From: Isoetes taiwanensis
Lineage: Eukaryota > Streptophyta > Lycopodiopsida > Isoetales > Isoetaceae
Reading direction: 5' to 3'
Length of the DNA: 64,000 bases
Assembly (NCBI GenBank): GCA_021234155.1
Contig: JAJEKV010000074.1
Coordinates: 1,917,700-1,981,699 of the forward strand
The notes beneath the pieces were generated by a model, which ran no database searches, was not told the DNA's origin, and saw only the letters and a program-made list of their open reading frames with translations. Made by a program: the position numbers and the translations under genes. This document shows, piece after piece, positions 9,931 to 22,018 of this stretch (position 1 is its first letter; each line of letters starts with the position of its first letter).

Positions 9931-12900
9931 TGTCCTATTGTATGCTTAAATGCCAAGTACTTTTTAAACCGGGTCTAATAAGAGAAGAGTTCCAGATATC
10001 TCTATTCCAAAGATTATGTGGTAAACAGAACACGGCAATTTAACCAGTATCAGGTTTTTTTTTCATTATATAACTTCCTTTGAACTAACCCGGATTCAAA
10101 ACTTTGGTAAAGAATGGGTTCGCCTCACAAGATCTATCTAGTGATAACCCATTCATAGCTTTACGTATATAAACATATAAGAAACAAGCAAAAATCATAT
10201 ATTTTTTAAGGTTAATGCATATGAACATATTGAAATACATCATAACCATATCATTAGAAAGATCTTTTCTTATTCCGCATCTAATGCAAATAAACCGCAA
10301 CAATTTGACAAGCTGGATCGTTATAGTGAAAACGACAATGAAGTTGTTGCGCCGATTAATTGCGCGACAGAGGGTGTGCCATTCCATTGAGGATTCTTAT
10401 AGGATAAAATGAGATCTCAATTTCCAATGCCAGAGGCTAGAGCTAGGTGCAAATTATTACAAAACTTAAAACTATAATTCATATGAATAAGATCACCGAT
10501 TACATCTTAGAAAGTAATGTAAAACTCTAAGGAAGACCATCGTCGTGGCTTTACCTTGGCTAAACACTGGACAGTCAGGAGTCCAATCTCATTTTAGATG
10601 GCAAGTCCACAAATATTATTTTGAGAAAGATCAACTGTAATAGCAAAAGAGTCTAGAGTTGTGTTACTCATTACCGAGGTTCTAACTGAAGTATTATTGT
10701 AGAGTGAGAAGATATTCGAGTAGTCTGTAGCGAAGAAGTCAACAATATCCTTGACTGAAGATTACTATTATGGTCATCCTTGACAACATAAATTTGGCTT
10801 TGAGCACTTATTTTGGCCATTATAAAGAAAACATTTTGAGCATTTCTATCCATATAGGAATGGTATTTGATTTACCCCTAATAGCAACACCTTAGCCTCA
10901 TATTCCATGATTTTGATAGCATGCTCCAGATTTTCGTATGAAGATCAGATTCATGATCATTCAAAGAATTTGAGTCTCACAACTTTTGGTTTACTAAATA
11001 TTTATTTATTTTAGCTTTTCATGACTTCATAGTATTATTTGAAACCACCTGCTTAACTCAAAGATTTAGAGGTGATTTAATGTTGAGTAGAAGTCTCATG
11101 AATTCATACAATGCACTCTTGGGAGGTTAGCATAGAATTGCTTAAAATTTACGTAAATTTCATTGTTAAAGAAGGCACAATTTAATTTGGGGCCAGAGTA
11201 TTCCCTGCCTTTTAATGGTAAGCACACGCCTGGTTTCATGAACCGAGATTTCAGGATCGATATGTACCAAGCATCGATAACAATGCCATTATTCCATGAA
11301 CCCTGTAGTTATTAATACAAAATCTATCTCAAGCACCTAAAACCCGAGTTACCATCCCTGCTTTGTCAAGTAAACTTAACAATTGAAGAGAAATGGAGAA
11401 TAAAACAGGAAATAAGAAGAATATCTAAATTGATTTCTCAAGATTAAATTATATTCAAACTCTTTTCCAACTTAAACTCCCAATTATGAGTATTTTTAAA
11501 GTCCCTCACACATTATCCAGTCATAGGGTTTCAGCTCCCATGTTACGTGTGTTATAGGGTTTGATTATGTACCAAGCCTTAATTTGAGGCCAACATTTCT
11601 TTCCTTGAACTAGGGGCTATTAAACATTTAAAATACCAGAAGGGTTGTCTCATGGTATAAAATTATTGCTTGCCAGCTTCTACATGGACTGTTGTAAATG
11701 TGACTATGAGTAATATTTTTCCAGATAGTGCAAATATTTTCAGAAGTACCGGTAGCTTCTATACAAATAGAGGAAAAATTAGGGCCAATCTAATCAGCAA
11801 GATTCAAACATTCAAAATTGGGAAGCCCGAGAACACAATAATATCAGCATGATATTCTCTAATTTGAGAAATAGTTTTGGGAATCTTTCAGCCCCGACCC
11901 CTTTAACCAAGATAAAATCTTCATGGGAAAGAAAAGATAAAGGAAATACAAAGAGCTAGAAGTGTTTTTTAGATTGGAATTAGGCTTTTCAGGTTAGGAT
12001 AGTTTATTCGAATGTAACAAAATTAGATCATCCTCCTGAATTAATGAAATGGGAGCGACATTCTCTTCTAGAGTTTGATATCACTATACCAATAACTCAA
12101 ATTGATGAAGCTCTAGGCAACAAATCCGTAGCTAGATCTATAACTAATTGGCTCGCTTGGAATTAACCTGGCTTCGGTCTAATGCTAAGATTCAAAGTCA
12201 TGGAAGAAGGCAAAATGGCAAATCTTGCTACGCTTCAGTTTCAACACAGAATAATCAATTTGGTTTGCTGAACCGGGTTGCCCAACAAGGTTGGTGTAAA
12301 GTGGGTATCCTATCTCGAGATGTATCGCTTTCTTGTGAAATAGTGTGGTTGTCGGAGAAGATTGAGCAACTGACCATTTGCAATTCGTGACTGCTTTATA
12401 GCAGTCCCATCAAAAGGTTAAGGATAATCTCGACATATCTGATGTCGATACTATGTCCATTTTGTTTAGAATACTCACGCTCTTTTCAATATTCTACCGC
12501 CGGCCTCTGCTATTAAAGGCACTTTAAATTTAAACCTTCCCTTATTACAAAAATATCTTGGTCATTTCAAACCATAAATATTTTACAAGATTTCGCTTGC
12601 TATACAAATAATCCTGCTCTAGACAAAACATTGTTTTGGCTCATCAAGGCTGTCCGCTACCTGATCAATCTGCTCAATAACTTCAGCTAGACTCCCACGA
12701 CCCATGCTAGTCCACCAAGACCACACCCTGCTCATATTCAGATCCATTCCTCCATGAAGCAACCGCCTAAGTTGTATCCGCCAGAAACTGCCAAGTTGAG
12801 AACCAACACAATTTTTGTCATTTGAGCACCAATCCATTCAATCCATTTGTACATGAGCACCGACTCCTTCCATGTGTATTTGATCTCCAACTCAATCCGT

Positions 12901-13110
12901 TTCAAGCTCCAAAGGCTAGGATTATGATCTCATAAATAGCAATCAACTATTGGGATCATGATCACAATTCGTTTTGGCTAAGGATTAAGTTTGAGATACT
13001 GAAAGTATTGAATTGATCCGCGGAGTTGGAATACAATTAACAAGGTTTTTAATTTGTACTAACTAGAAAGTAAGTTTTATAATTGAAAGAATGGGCAAGG
13101 CCTAAGAGAG
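9931..13110. other. AT-rich intergenic stretch
   Basis: Only short frames without recognisable motifs. 12619-12837 (-) is coding-like in composition but unidentified. No RNA gene or clear repeat seen. Confidence 0.35.
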
Positions 13111-13119
13111 AATAATGGA

Positions 13120-13320
13120 TTTTTTATTGAGGCATCAACCTCAACTAATAGCACCAACTACTGCTCAAAGTTTAGACACCAATCTAAAATTTTCAATGAC
13201 ATCCATTAATATCAAATATGTATGGCACCAACTACAATATAGTACAAAGATTGATGGCATGAACATCGAAACAATACAATCAAAGATATAAAATATCTAA
13301 AGATACTATTCACTTTAACA
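13120..13320 (+). repeat. Possible stray fragment related to the 25-32 kb tandem repeat
   Basis: Phrases such as GGCATCAACCTCAAC, TAGCACCAACTACTGCTCA and AAATATCTAAAGAT also occur, in the same order, in the array near 31375-31490 (TAGCACCAACTACTACTCA, AGAAATATCTAAAGATTC). By eye this is one diverged fragment of the same family; the limits are uncertain. Confidence 0.4.
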
Positions 13321-14286
13321 AACCACTATTTAGATATACCAGGCATGTGGTAACCAATTTGCAACATGCTTCTCTCTTGCTCTATATATGCTAGATGTGC
13401 CGTTTTCTCCTCAACTTTAATCAATCTTTTCTACCAAAATTCCTCAGACTATTTTCTTATATGCACATTGTGCATTTGGATTTACCAATACTTTTCCGGT
13501 TGTGTGATATTTCGGTTTTGCAACAACCTTTATTCTCGTGACAACAGCCTCCGCAATGATTTCACTACAAAACATCGACATTCCTCGACTTAAATTCATC
13601 ATCTTTTCCTTACCGACGATGGAATCTCGAGAGATTCCCTTTCCACTTGCTTTCTCTTTTTCCACTTTTCTTCACTATCATCTTGTGAATTGGAGTGTGG
13701 TTGCAATGCATAGCTTTGCTCGTCGAAACTCGTGTGTTCATCTTTAATCACGATGCATATGTTATAGCAGATCTCTCAAGTCTCGGTGGATCTTGAACAG
13801 CTAACTTTGCTGAAGATACTAAGCGTAATAAGCTTGATGTATTTTGTCACCCCTTATGTGTCCATGTTATTCATCTCGCGGCAAATTAAGGATTGAATTT
13901 CATAGTGAAATCATTCACAATCTCCTTCTCTGTTTGTTGAATATGATCATTCTCTTTGGATTACTTGGCAATAATCTGGAGCAGGTAATAAGGATATGTT
14001 AACTAGTGAATAGAGTTCAAGATGATCCCTTTATGGAGTTCGTCTGTGCCCGTACCCAGGGTTAATGTATATTCTATTCTATTCTATAATTTCTCTCACA
14101 CCTTAGCTCCCACTCTATCCACGTAAAACAATAATTGCAAGAGCTAGAAAGAGACTTAGAAGCAATATAATAACAGATCATAAGTTCCTGGCCGAACCTT
14201 CTAAGGATATTTTGCCATTTACGTAGCATTTTTTTTATCAAAAATCTCGATGTGATTCACCGATACAAGATATAGACCTAATCTTC
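13321..14286. other. Unassigned stretch up to the scaffold gap
   Basis: No gene recognised; only short chance frames. A TATTC microsatellite lies at 14073-14090. Confidence 0.35.
14073..14090 (+). repeat. TATTC pentanucleotide microsatellite
   Basis: Three full units and a partial one, about 200 bp before the N gap. Confidence 0.85.
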
Positions 14287-14386
14287 NNNNNNNNNNNNNN
14301 NNNNNNNNNNNNNNNNNNNNNNNNNNNNNNNNNNNNNNNNNNNNNNNNNNNNNNNNNNNNNNNNNNNNNNNNNNNNNNNNNNNNNN
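14287..14386. other. Assembly gap of exactly 100 N
   Basis: A run of 100 undetermined bases. The fixed round length is the usual marker for a scaffold join of unknown size, so true distance and even adjacency across it are uncertain. Confidence 0.98.
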
Positions 14387-14999
14387 CAGTACACCATCAT
14401 TGCATGACTTGGCATTCTGCCCTGTACTTGAGGTTCTAGATAAACGTGCAATTCTGAGCCCTCATTAGTCAAATTTATCCCTAAAACACATCTCTAGTAT
14501 CATCATTCTTTCGTTTTCCCTTAGAAACTTCTTTTCGAGAAATGAGATTTTAATCCACCTGGCTAGTAATGGTTAACTAGCCCATTTATGGGTCCATGAC
14601 CTATTGGTCTCAGAGTGGGCCGTTAAAAACTATTCTATTCTATTCATTCTTGATCTATAATCAAACAACATATATACAACTTGTTTGCATCACATTGAAG
14701 TTTGCTCTAATGTCTATCTAAGTGGACATTCCCGATTAGGACGGTCATTGCTCATCCTCAACCTCATGCCCGGTCATAAGTGCATATTCTTTCATCTAAG
14801 TGCAGTAGAGGCCCATCTCTCCATGTCTCGATCGAATATGTTCTATAGTACTATCATTTTCCTTAAAAGAACCAAAGAGGGGATCTTGTGCTCACATATT
14901 GCTGATCGTAAAAGTAGGCATTGATTTGTTGAGTAGAATAAAGGTCATTCCTGGTACCTTTTTTAGCCATATAAATTTCAATATTTTTTTATTTGTAAT
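14387..14999. other. Unassigned stretch after the gap
   Basis: No gene recognised. Contains a second TATTC run at 14631-14645. Confidence 0.35.
14631..14645 (+). repeat. TATTC pentanucleotide microsatellite
   Basis: Three units, preceded by CGTTAAAAAC. This is the second such run flanking the N gap. Confidence 0.85.
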
Positions 15000-15970
15000 G
15001 ATCTAGTACGGCTTCCATGTCGGGGCCAATACTGTCTATCCCTCAATATCCTGCTTAATTAAGTACATCCTTATACCCATCCTGGGAATCAATGGGAATC
15101 ACAGCAATGCCTATCTTGAAAGCCCATCGTAGTCCTAACTACCACACCCGAGTTTCTAGGTATAGTTTGGAAGAGGCTTCCGCTTCTAGGTCAGACACAT
15201 TTTTACCAATAGGGTAGCATATGGGTTTGTGCCTTTCATCCAAGTCCTCTCTTATGAACAGCTTCAACACTTGCTCTATCTGTTGCCAATGCTTGTTGCT
15301 GTCAAAAAATAGGTGCTCTATAGAGCATTCACAGTCACACTAAGTTTTGGTCAAAGTTTCTTGAGCCCCAATTCTAAAGAGATGCATTATGGCATGAGAG
15401 CATCTGAAAGGGTTGGCATGCCTCACATCCGCGTCGCTTTTGATGCATTACTGTCCATGAATACTTGGCTGAAAAATCAATATCAAATACTTAAAAACAT
15501 TCCAAATGTCTCAAGCTCCTCTTCTTGGCTGAGAAAAGAAGTTGGTGATTCGTGGTACCTACAACCATGATCGCACGATTTCACCAAATTAACACTGCGC
15601 TTGCTTTTGCAAAGGAGGCAACTGATTAAGATATGCTGTAACCTTTCCTTTCTATCGGCAATTAGTTCTCGTCGTTGCATATAGTAGCAAACTTTGGATT
15701 ATATAATCATTCAACATGAATTTGTTTTCGCGGGAATTCTCTTTCAACCATGCATCAAGTTCATCAATATATACAATCCAAAGAGAGTGGGCATGTGGAC
15801 ATCCTTGATGAACTCTGTGGTGATGAGAATTTCCAAGTCTATATCTCTGAAACCAATGCGTCTTGGAATTTGGGACCCACATACAATGGATAGAAGGATC
15901 TAAAAAAACAAAACAAAACAAAACAAAATAAAACAAAGCAAAACAAAACAAAACAAACAAAACAAACATA
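15000..15970 (-). pseudogene. Second LINE, reverse transcriptase and C-terminal remnant
   Basis: On the - strand, 15969-15652 contains VHQGCPHAHSLWIVYIDELD, matching the QGCPLSP-type block of LINE reverse transcriptase. It then reads LLLYATT where the catalytic YADD should be, as expected from loss of one base in the two Asp codons. Downstream on the same strand, frame-broken similarity continues through NASLxNWGS near 15360-15390 and further short blocks to about 15000. This LINE differs from the one at 6690-9930 in its motif wording (QGCP/YIDELD type), so it is probably another lineage. It is dead: the catalytic box is broken and stops are frequent. Confidence 0.7.
15902..15967 (+). repeat. 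AAAAC microsatellite
   Basis: Imperfect (AAAAC)n of about 66 bp with a few AAAAT/AAAGC variants. It lies at the 5' side of the LINE remnant on its coding strand, so it is not that LINE's 3' tail. Confidence 0.9.
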
Positions 15971-17290
15971 TTGGAAGCATTACAAGCTTGGACAAAATCG
16001 AGGTGGAACTATGACTTGTATAGACTGAACAATCAAATCAGACTTTATGCACCATCACAAAACGAACAAATGAGGATTTAACAACCTTAAAGAAGAATAT
16101 GGCTAGCACAAAAATTTGTCCATGGATCCCAGAGGCCACTTTCGTCCCTAATGATTATGATAGCGACCTCCTATATCATCCGGTTAAATATGAGGAGAGC
16201 TTCCTCTTACCCAACATATTTCTCTTTTAAATGCGAAGAACGTGTTGGAGTTAGATCCTCTTGAATGACGAAAAAGTGGTCCTTTAAGATGATTGACATA
16301 CCCCTTATTACCAGCTAATGCGATCACGGAAATAGAATCTCTGAAATGGACTAGGAGAATTTGGCCGGGGATGGTCGAGATTAAGTGTTGCTCCTATCGG
16401 CGTGCGAGATAATGCCAAAATACCCTTTTATTATGTGCATCATCTCAATAAGAAAAATGCTACTTGCCTCAAGCAAGACAATCATTCACATTACTCATCT
16501 GCAAACTGTCTGCTTGAGTTCGGGGCGTTGTGTGATGATCATCCTCAGTACTAAGCCTACCTGCTTTAGAAGTGGGAATATCACACTTTTGTCTAGTGCA
16601 TAACAATTCCTCAAACAAAGCACGTATGGACATGTCTACCTTGTCCACATCACGGTTCAATCTGACGGACAACAGGCAACAAAGCTAAAGTCAGTCGCTA
16701 GCGACTCAAGTACTGGCTCAGGGATTTATCAGAGCTTTCCAAAGATCGATTGAGCGGATGTCCACAGCTGACAATGAGTGTTGGATCGGATTGTTTGAAT
16801 TCCTCGGGGCTACTAGCAGCCGGACAGCAGAGTCACGAGCATAAAGGGCATGAGAACTTGTACAAAAAAAATGAGGAACTCAATGTCTAGACTTTAAAAT
16901 ATTCAATTTTTTAGGTTTTTGGCCATTGAAAATATTCGTGAAAAGAAATAAATATAAGAAGTTAAAAGGCCGGAAATGGTAAAGGAAGGACACTAACTAA
17001 CAATCATCTTAAAAGTTGAAAGACCAAGAAATGCCATGAATTTGCATAAGAACATTATGAACCTTTTATATAATGATTAATTAACTATTGTGACCACCTA
17101 ATTCTCCCAAGAGAAATTTATTGTAGACTTTGACATATATTTTCTGCAGATTGCCTCTTGAAAACTTCGAAATATTCTTGTAAAATATTTTATTTTTAGC
17201 GAATTCTTCCAACTAGAAGCTTTAATAATTTTACGTTTCAAATTCACAATTTGGAATGAAGATGTCAATTACGCAAAGAAGAGGGCCACA
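15970..17290. other. Unassigned stretch upstream of the second LINE
   Basis: May hold further decayed LINE sequence on the - strand near 16000-16380, but no motif is clear. 16385-16672 has short frames on both strands without a known domain. Confidence 0.3.
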
Positions 17291-17294
17291 GGAA

Positions 17295-17434
17295 GCTCTG
17301 TTTGGTGACCAATTCGTTCCAAAGATCGAGCCACTGCCTTAGTAAAAACCAAAGTAAGTCTGGAAAGCTCTTGTTTGGTGACCAATTCGTTCAAAGATCG
17401 AGCCAACGCCTTATAAAACCCAAAAGAAAGTAAG
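17295..17434 (+). repeat. 72-bp tandem duplication
   Basis: Copies start at 17295 and 17367. Both contain TTTGGTGACCAATTCGTT, CAAAGATCGAGCCA and a GCCTTA...AAACC...AAAGTAAGT ending. They differ by a few small indels. Confidence 0.85.
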
Positions 17435-20189
17435 TGGATTCTTCTTACACAATTGCAACATTTACTATCATGCAGCCCGGAGATATAGGAATCACATAGA
17501 TGCTACCCCTCTCTGGGGGAGTAAGCACTAGATTACACAAATTTCAACTTTGATCAAGAGAATTGGCTTCTCTCCTTACTTTTGCCAAAGGGTTTAAACT
17601 AAAAGTAGCCTTTTTGAACATAGTGCTCATTTTTCCTTTTTCCTTTTTTGTAACATGGGAGATTAGCTTATAGGTTAGTTTACCTACTTTTTGTATATTT
17701 AAATGGTCCCACGACCCGGCTTGAAGCAAATTTTGGCTATTCTCAATGCAGAGCTGCTTGTTTAGCCTTTATCTTGAGCCAAACCACTTTGTCTTCCACT
17801 TGGAACTCCTTACTTTTTTGTGCTTGTCATTAAAGCTCTTTTATCGGCTTCTTCTTTGCTGGAGATAACCTCACACTTCTTGTTGAGGTTGTTGCATATC
17901 TGCTAACATCTATTGAGAAGCTGATATGATGCTTTCGGAAGTGTACATGGAACAATATTGATAAGAAAGCCATCAGTGTCCTAGCCTTGATATTATCAAA
18001 GAGAGCTAGAAATAAACATTGACCTTTAATTAAAAGCAAAAGCAAGACCTTGATTAGAAACACGAATGGAGCATACCTAAAATATTATTAGGAAGAATCA
18101 ATAAGCATTATAAAAAGAAGAGTTTCCTGTACCTTATAAGCCACGTCCTTCCATCCTGTGCTTTGTTAAATTCAATAAGCATTGAATCAAACCTCCAAAA
18201 AGCGTTTCAGTTTCCAATTTGCTCTTATGGCAACCGTGAGATGGAGATGAAACTGTAGAACCAACAAACACATCCTAATGCCCCATGCAAAACTCCAGCT
18301 TTTCCGACGGCATACGCACTTCTGCTGCATTCGCGAGAGAGACTCCATAGCTGGAGAAAAATTAATTTGCTTCTTTGGCTATACGTGAATAAGGCGAAGG
18401 CGTAGGTGTCCCCGATGCTTACGTGAACCAGCGAAGAAGCGTCGTTCGATGCGCTGTGTGAATAGTAGAAAGCAGGACCCTAATATGAGTGCACCGCTAT
18501 AATCTGACCTTGGAACCGACAAAATAGAATGCTGGCGGTGGCGCGGGATCGACGGAACTCGGATATATATTAACGCCCCTTCGGTGTTCAAAGTAAGATT
18601 GGATAGATATGGCACCGTCGTTATTTTGCCTTAAATGTTGGGCAACACAGCTTCTCCTTTACCAAGAAACATGCATGCGAAGTTCACCTTTGATCAGCAT
18701 TATAACCCGCTGAGTTCAACTTTGAGGAGGGTGTTTTGGACCATTTCGTCGCGATATGCCAGAGGTTAGAGGGGTGTTTTTCAGCGCTGATTTGGAGCAA
18801 TATCTAATACGCCAGAGGGGTCGAAATTACTTGCCACCCCAAGATTCGTATACAAGGGGTTTTGCTACCCTCGAGCAGCGGTCTACATACCCCCTTGTAA
18901 TATAAGTGCACCCAGGGCATGCATGGCCGGATATGTCACAAAGGTGTCTAGGAAACTTTGAAAGGTAAAGAGGGCTTTACATCACCGTAGCACACCTCTA
19001 TTGATCGATGCATGGCACAAATCAAAGCGAGAGGATCCAGAGAAGCGGGGATCCCTTTTGCACTCTTCCTCTGGCGCGGATTTATCGGAGTAAACAACAT
19101 TTGGCGGAGAGGCGATGTGATCCGTCGATGCGGCTGTAGGAATAGGGATGCCGGCTGAGTGTAAGGTAATGCAAACTTGACTAGTGGACAATCGACAATG
19201 ATATATGTTGCGATAAGGGTCGCATTATCTATCGACTATTAATGGCTTTGGCCCTTTTTTTTTTATTTTTTTAAGCGAGACTTACCGTGTCTCTTCCGAG
19301 AGTTTTCTTGGTGAAAAATATTAGGCTTAAATAAAAATAACCTTGCCGCCCATATATCGATGTTTAGATAGTAAGTAACCCATCCAAAATAAAATAAGTA
19401 CTAAGATCTCCAAAGGCAAAGACACATTTGGGGTTGGGAGTGTACATGGTAGGACCTTAAACTTCTCGAGGCATAACAGCTTGTCGATCCCTGTCTGGGG
19501 ACCTTTAATATAAATCCTGCAAAGTTATATATATATTAGAGTTTGCCTGCCGGTGATCTAAAACCCACCCTCCAAAGAAAACTGAATTGCATCTAACCAC
19601 ATTGGATCCTAAACGACCCATATGTAATGTATATGGACGTTCAATCGGTCGGAAGGAAGGGATAAAATCATGGACTTAACTTAGCGGATACTTTTCATAT
19701 CCCATATTAATGATGAATGAAAATACATAAAAGGGAAAAAGGAAGAAAAAGGATTTGAAGTTAAATTGATGAAATGTTCAAAGATGTCTTTGAGAGGAAC
19801 AACCCAGTTCATTCAAACATGTAGCTGCTCCTTCCTTGAATTTACCAACATATATGAATATATTTGTCAAAGCTGACTCCTTTGCACAGTGAGTTATGTA
19901 TATATATATTCAGAATTATAGTATTATCTTCTTTATTCTATATTTTAAAATTGTTTCATTTCTTAACCCAAAAGGAAATTATTGATATCTCTACCCGAGG
20001 GGACCCACATCAGTGCCTAGTCTCTGGGCTTGTGGGTAGTGAAGACCGTTGAGACAATGGCCCAAACATTTGTGCAATGGTTGGTTGAGAGATGTTGCTA
20101 CTACTCTTGGAGGAATCTTGAAGGGCATCTGGCCAGTCTACAAAATTCCACCAAGCACAGCACTGAAGATTCATTTCCTCAACAATAAC
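17435..20189. other. Unassigned intergenic stretch
   Basis: Short chance frames only. 18379-18615 (-) and 18982-19191 (-) are GC-richer but unidentified. Confidence 0.35.
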
Positions 20190-21838
20190 AAAATCATAGT
20201 ACACATGCTGCAAAGTGCGGAGTTTTGTGGCTATTGATCTTGAGAATATAATCTGGCGGTACTGTGTTTCCCGTTAAGTTCAGGGTCATCATTCACCTTG
20301 GGAGAGAAACATCCTACATCAGCACAGGGATATAAAAATGTTTAAATGTACCCCTATTAGGAAAAAAGGACAAGAATAGCCCTATTATGTAAGGCATTAT
20401 TGATCTATATTCTCACCTCACAGGTATCTACAAAACCTGCTTGTAAAAGGCCCCTCCAGGAAGATAAGCATGGGTAGCTCACTAGCTCGTGGATGTGTAT
20501 GTGGCGGATCTAACTCCACATAGTATCATTAGGAATCTTACATAGTAATACCTTGAGACCTAAAAAAAAAAAGAATGCCATTATTTACGATTCGAGACAT
20601 GGGACACCAAGACCACTCTTAAAGTAAAAAGAAAACATACATATATCACGGAAAATGTCGGTGTTCATTCGCGCTCAGTACCCGTGCTCGGAGACTCTGA
20701 CACCACATTGATCAAGAGGTTGAAGTCACGAAGAGTGGTAGCATTAGTAGGATATACGTTAATGGATGGGATGTTCAGTATGATAGGTTATGCACGGCAA
20801 GAAGCAAAACAAGGAAGCCTATATGCTTTTCAAAAGAGCCATTAAATTGTTATAGGAATTCTTACTTGATGTGCCTTATATAGTATCTATCAATATTTAT
20901 GGACCTTGCACCCCTCAGATTTTTCTGGCCATTTTTTCCAAGACATTAGTTTAGCGTTAAAATGAGATGCCTTTTCCTTGAGATTTATTGAGATTTATCT
21001 CACATCTATTCCTTTTTCCTTCTTTTTAAAGTATTTGACAGGTTACTGGCTATATGATATCATGCCGATTTCCGCCACTTCCTTTGATTTATGGTGCTTT
21101 TCTTTTGCATTTTCTTTCCATCTTTAGAACAAACTACTTTTTTTTTTTCTAGTTGTATCTAATATTTGAGGTAGCCGATAGGTTTCATCTACCTCTCGCG
21201 AAACCTAAGCCTTGCACCAACCTTGTGTGGGCATAACAACTAGGTTGGAAATAGCGTAATAGTGGTTACCACTGGGGGCTCTAGGCACCCTTTTGGGGTT
21301 GATCGACCCAAAGCACCTCAAACTTTGGGTCCCTCAGCACTTTGTCACTTCGGGGATAAATCTCAATGATATTTATAAAGCTTTAAATATGGATTGTAAG
21401 TCAACAAATTTCTACACTGCATATTCTAATGAAGGGTCTGCTTCCTCAAGGGTTTACCTCTGTTAGCACCTGAAATTGCTCTAATTTTATTTTTACCCAG
21501 CCACTCTTAAAGAAAATGTTAATTAGTTCTAAAGTTGGCCCATTTATGATACGAGAACATACTTGGTAATACAGCTCTATGTATTTTTATCATTTTTTTA
21601 ACATAGACATAAACTCTAAGTTCTTGCATTTTACCACTTGAGTATCAAAATTCTTATAATTGACGTTCTCTTTGGATAAAATGTTTCATCATAAATAGCT
21701 CTCTCTTTTGAGGATAACTTGAGCAACCAACCTATCTGCTATTTAGGATTGCCATAAAATTGATACTAGTGGACACATCTATTTTTCACAACATTACTTT
21801 TCCCGCTGTTCGGCCTTTACCCTTGAGAGTTGTTGTTG
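20190..21838 (-). repeat. Inverted copy of the terminal array unit
   Basis: Read on the - strand this stretch follows the same order of sequence as about 31650-34110 on +. Anchors: GTGCAAGGTCCA near 20905-20916 versus 33388; the run from TCTCACC...CTTGAGACC at 20420-20560 versus GGTCTCAAGG...GGTGAAG at 33760-33895; AAGCTTTATAAATATC near 21370-21385 versus 32096; and TTGTGAAAAATAGATGTG near 21779-21796. The two arms differ by many small indels. Together they form a widely spaced inverted repeat of about 1.7 kb. Confidence 0.75.
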
Positions 21839-22018
21839 TGAATTTGCCGAGTTAATCTCCGGGCAACTTCGGGATCTTGTCGACTTTCAACTAGATTTAT
21901 ACGCGAGGTGAATTTAGGTAGAATAAATCTTTGCTTGCAAATTAAATCCCTGAGTTTAGGCTCAACAAGCAATCACGGACATCGGGGCATTCAACATATT
22001 CAACCCCAGTATATTACA
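21839..22018 (+). repeat. Direct repeat, left copy
   Basis: Starts TGAATTTGCCGAG and ends TATATTACA; partner at 24827-25022, same orientation. Confidence 0.8.
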
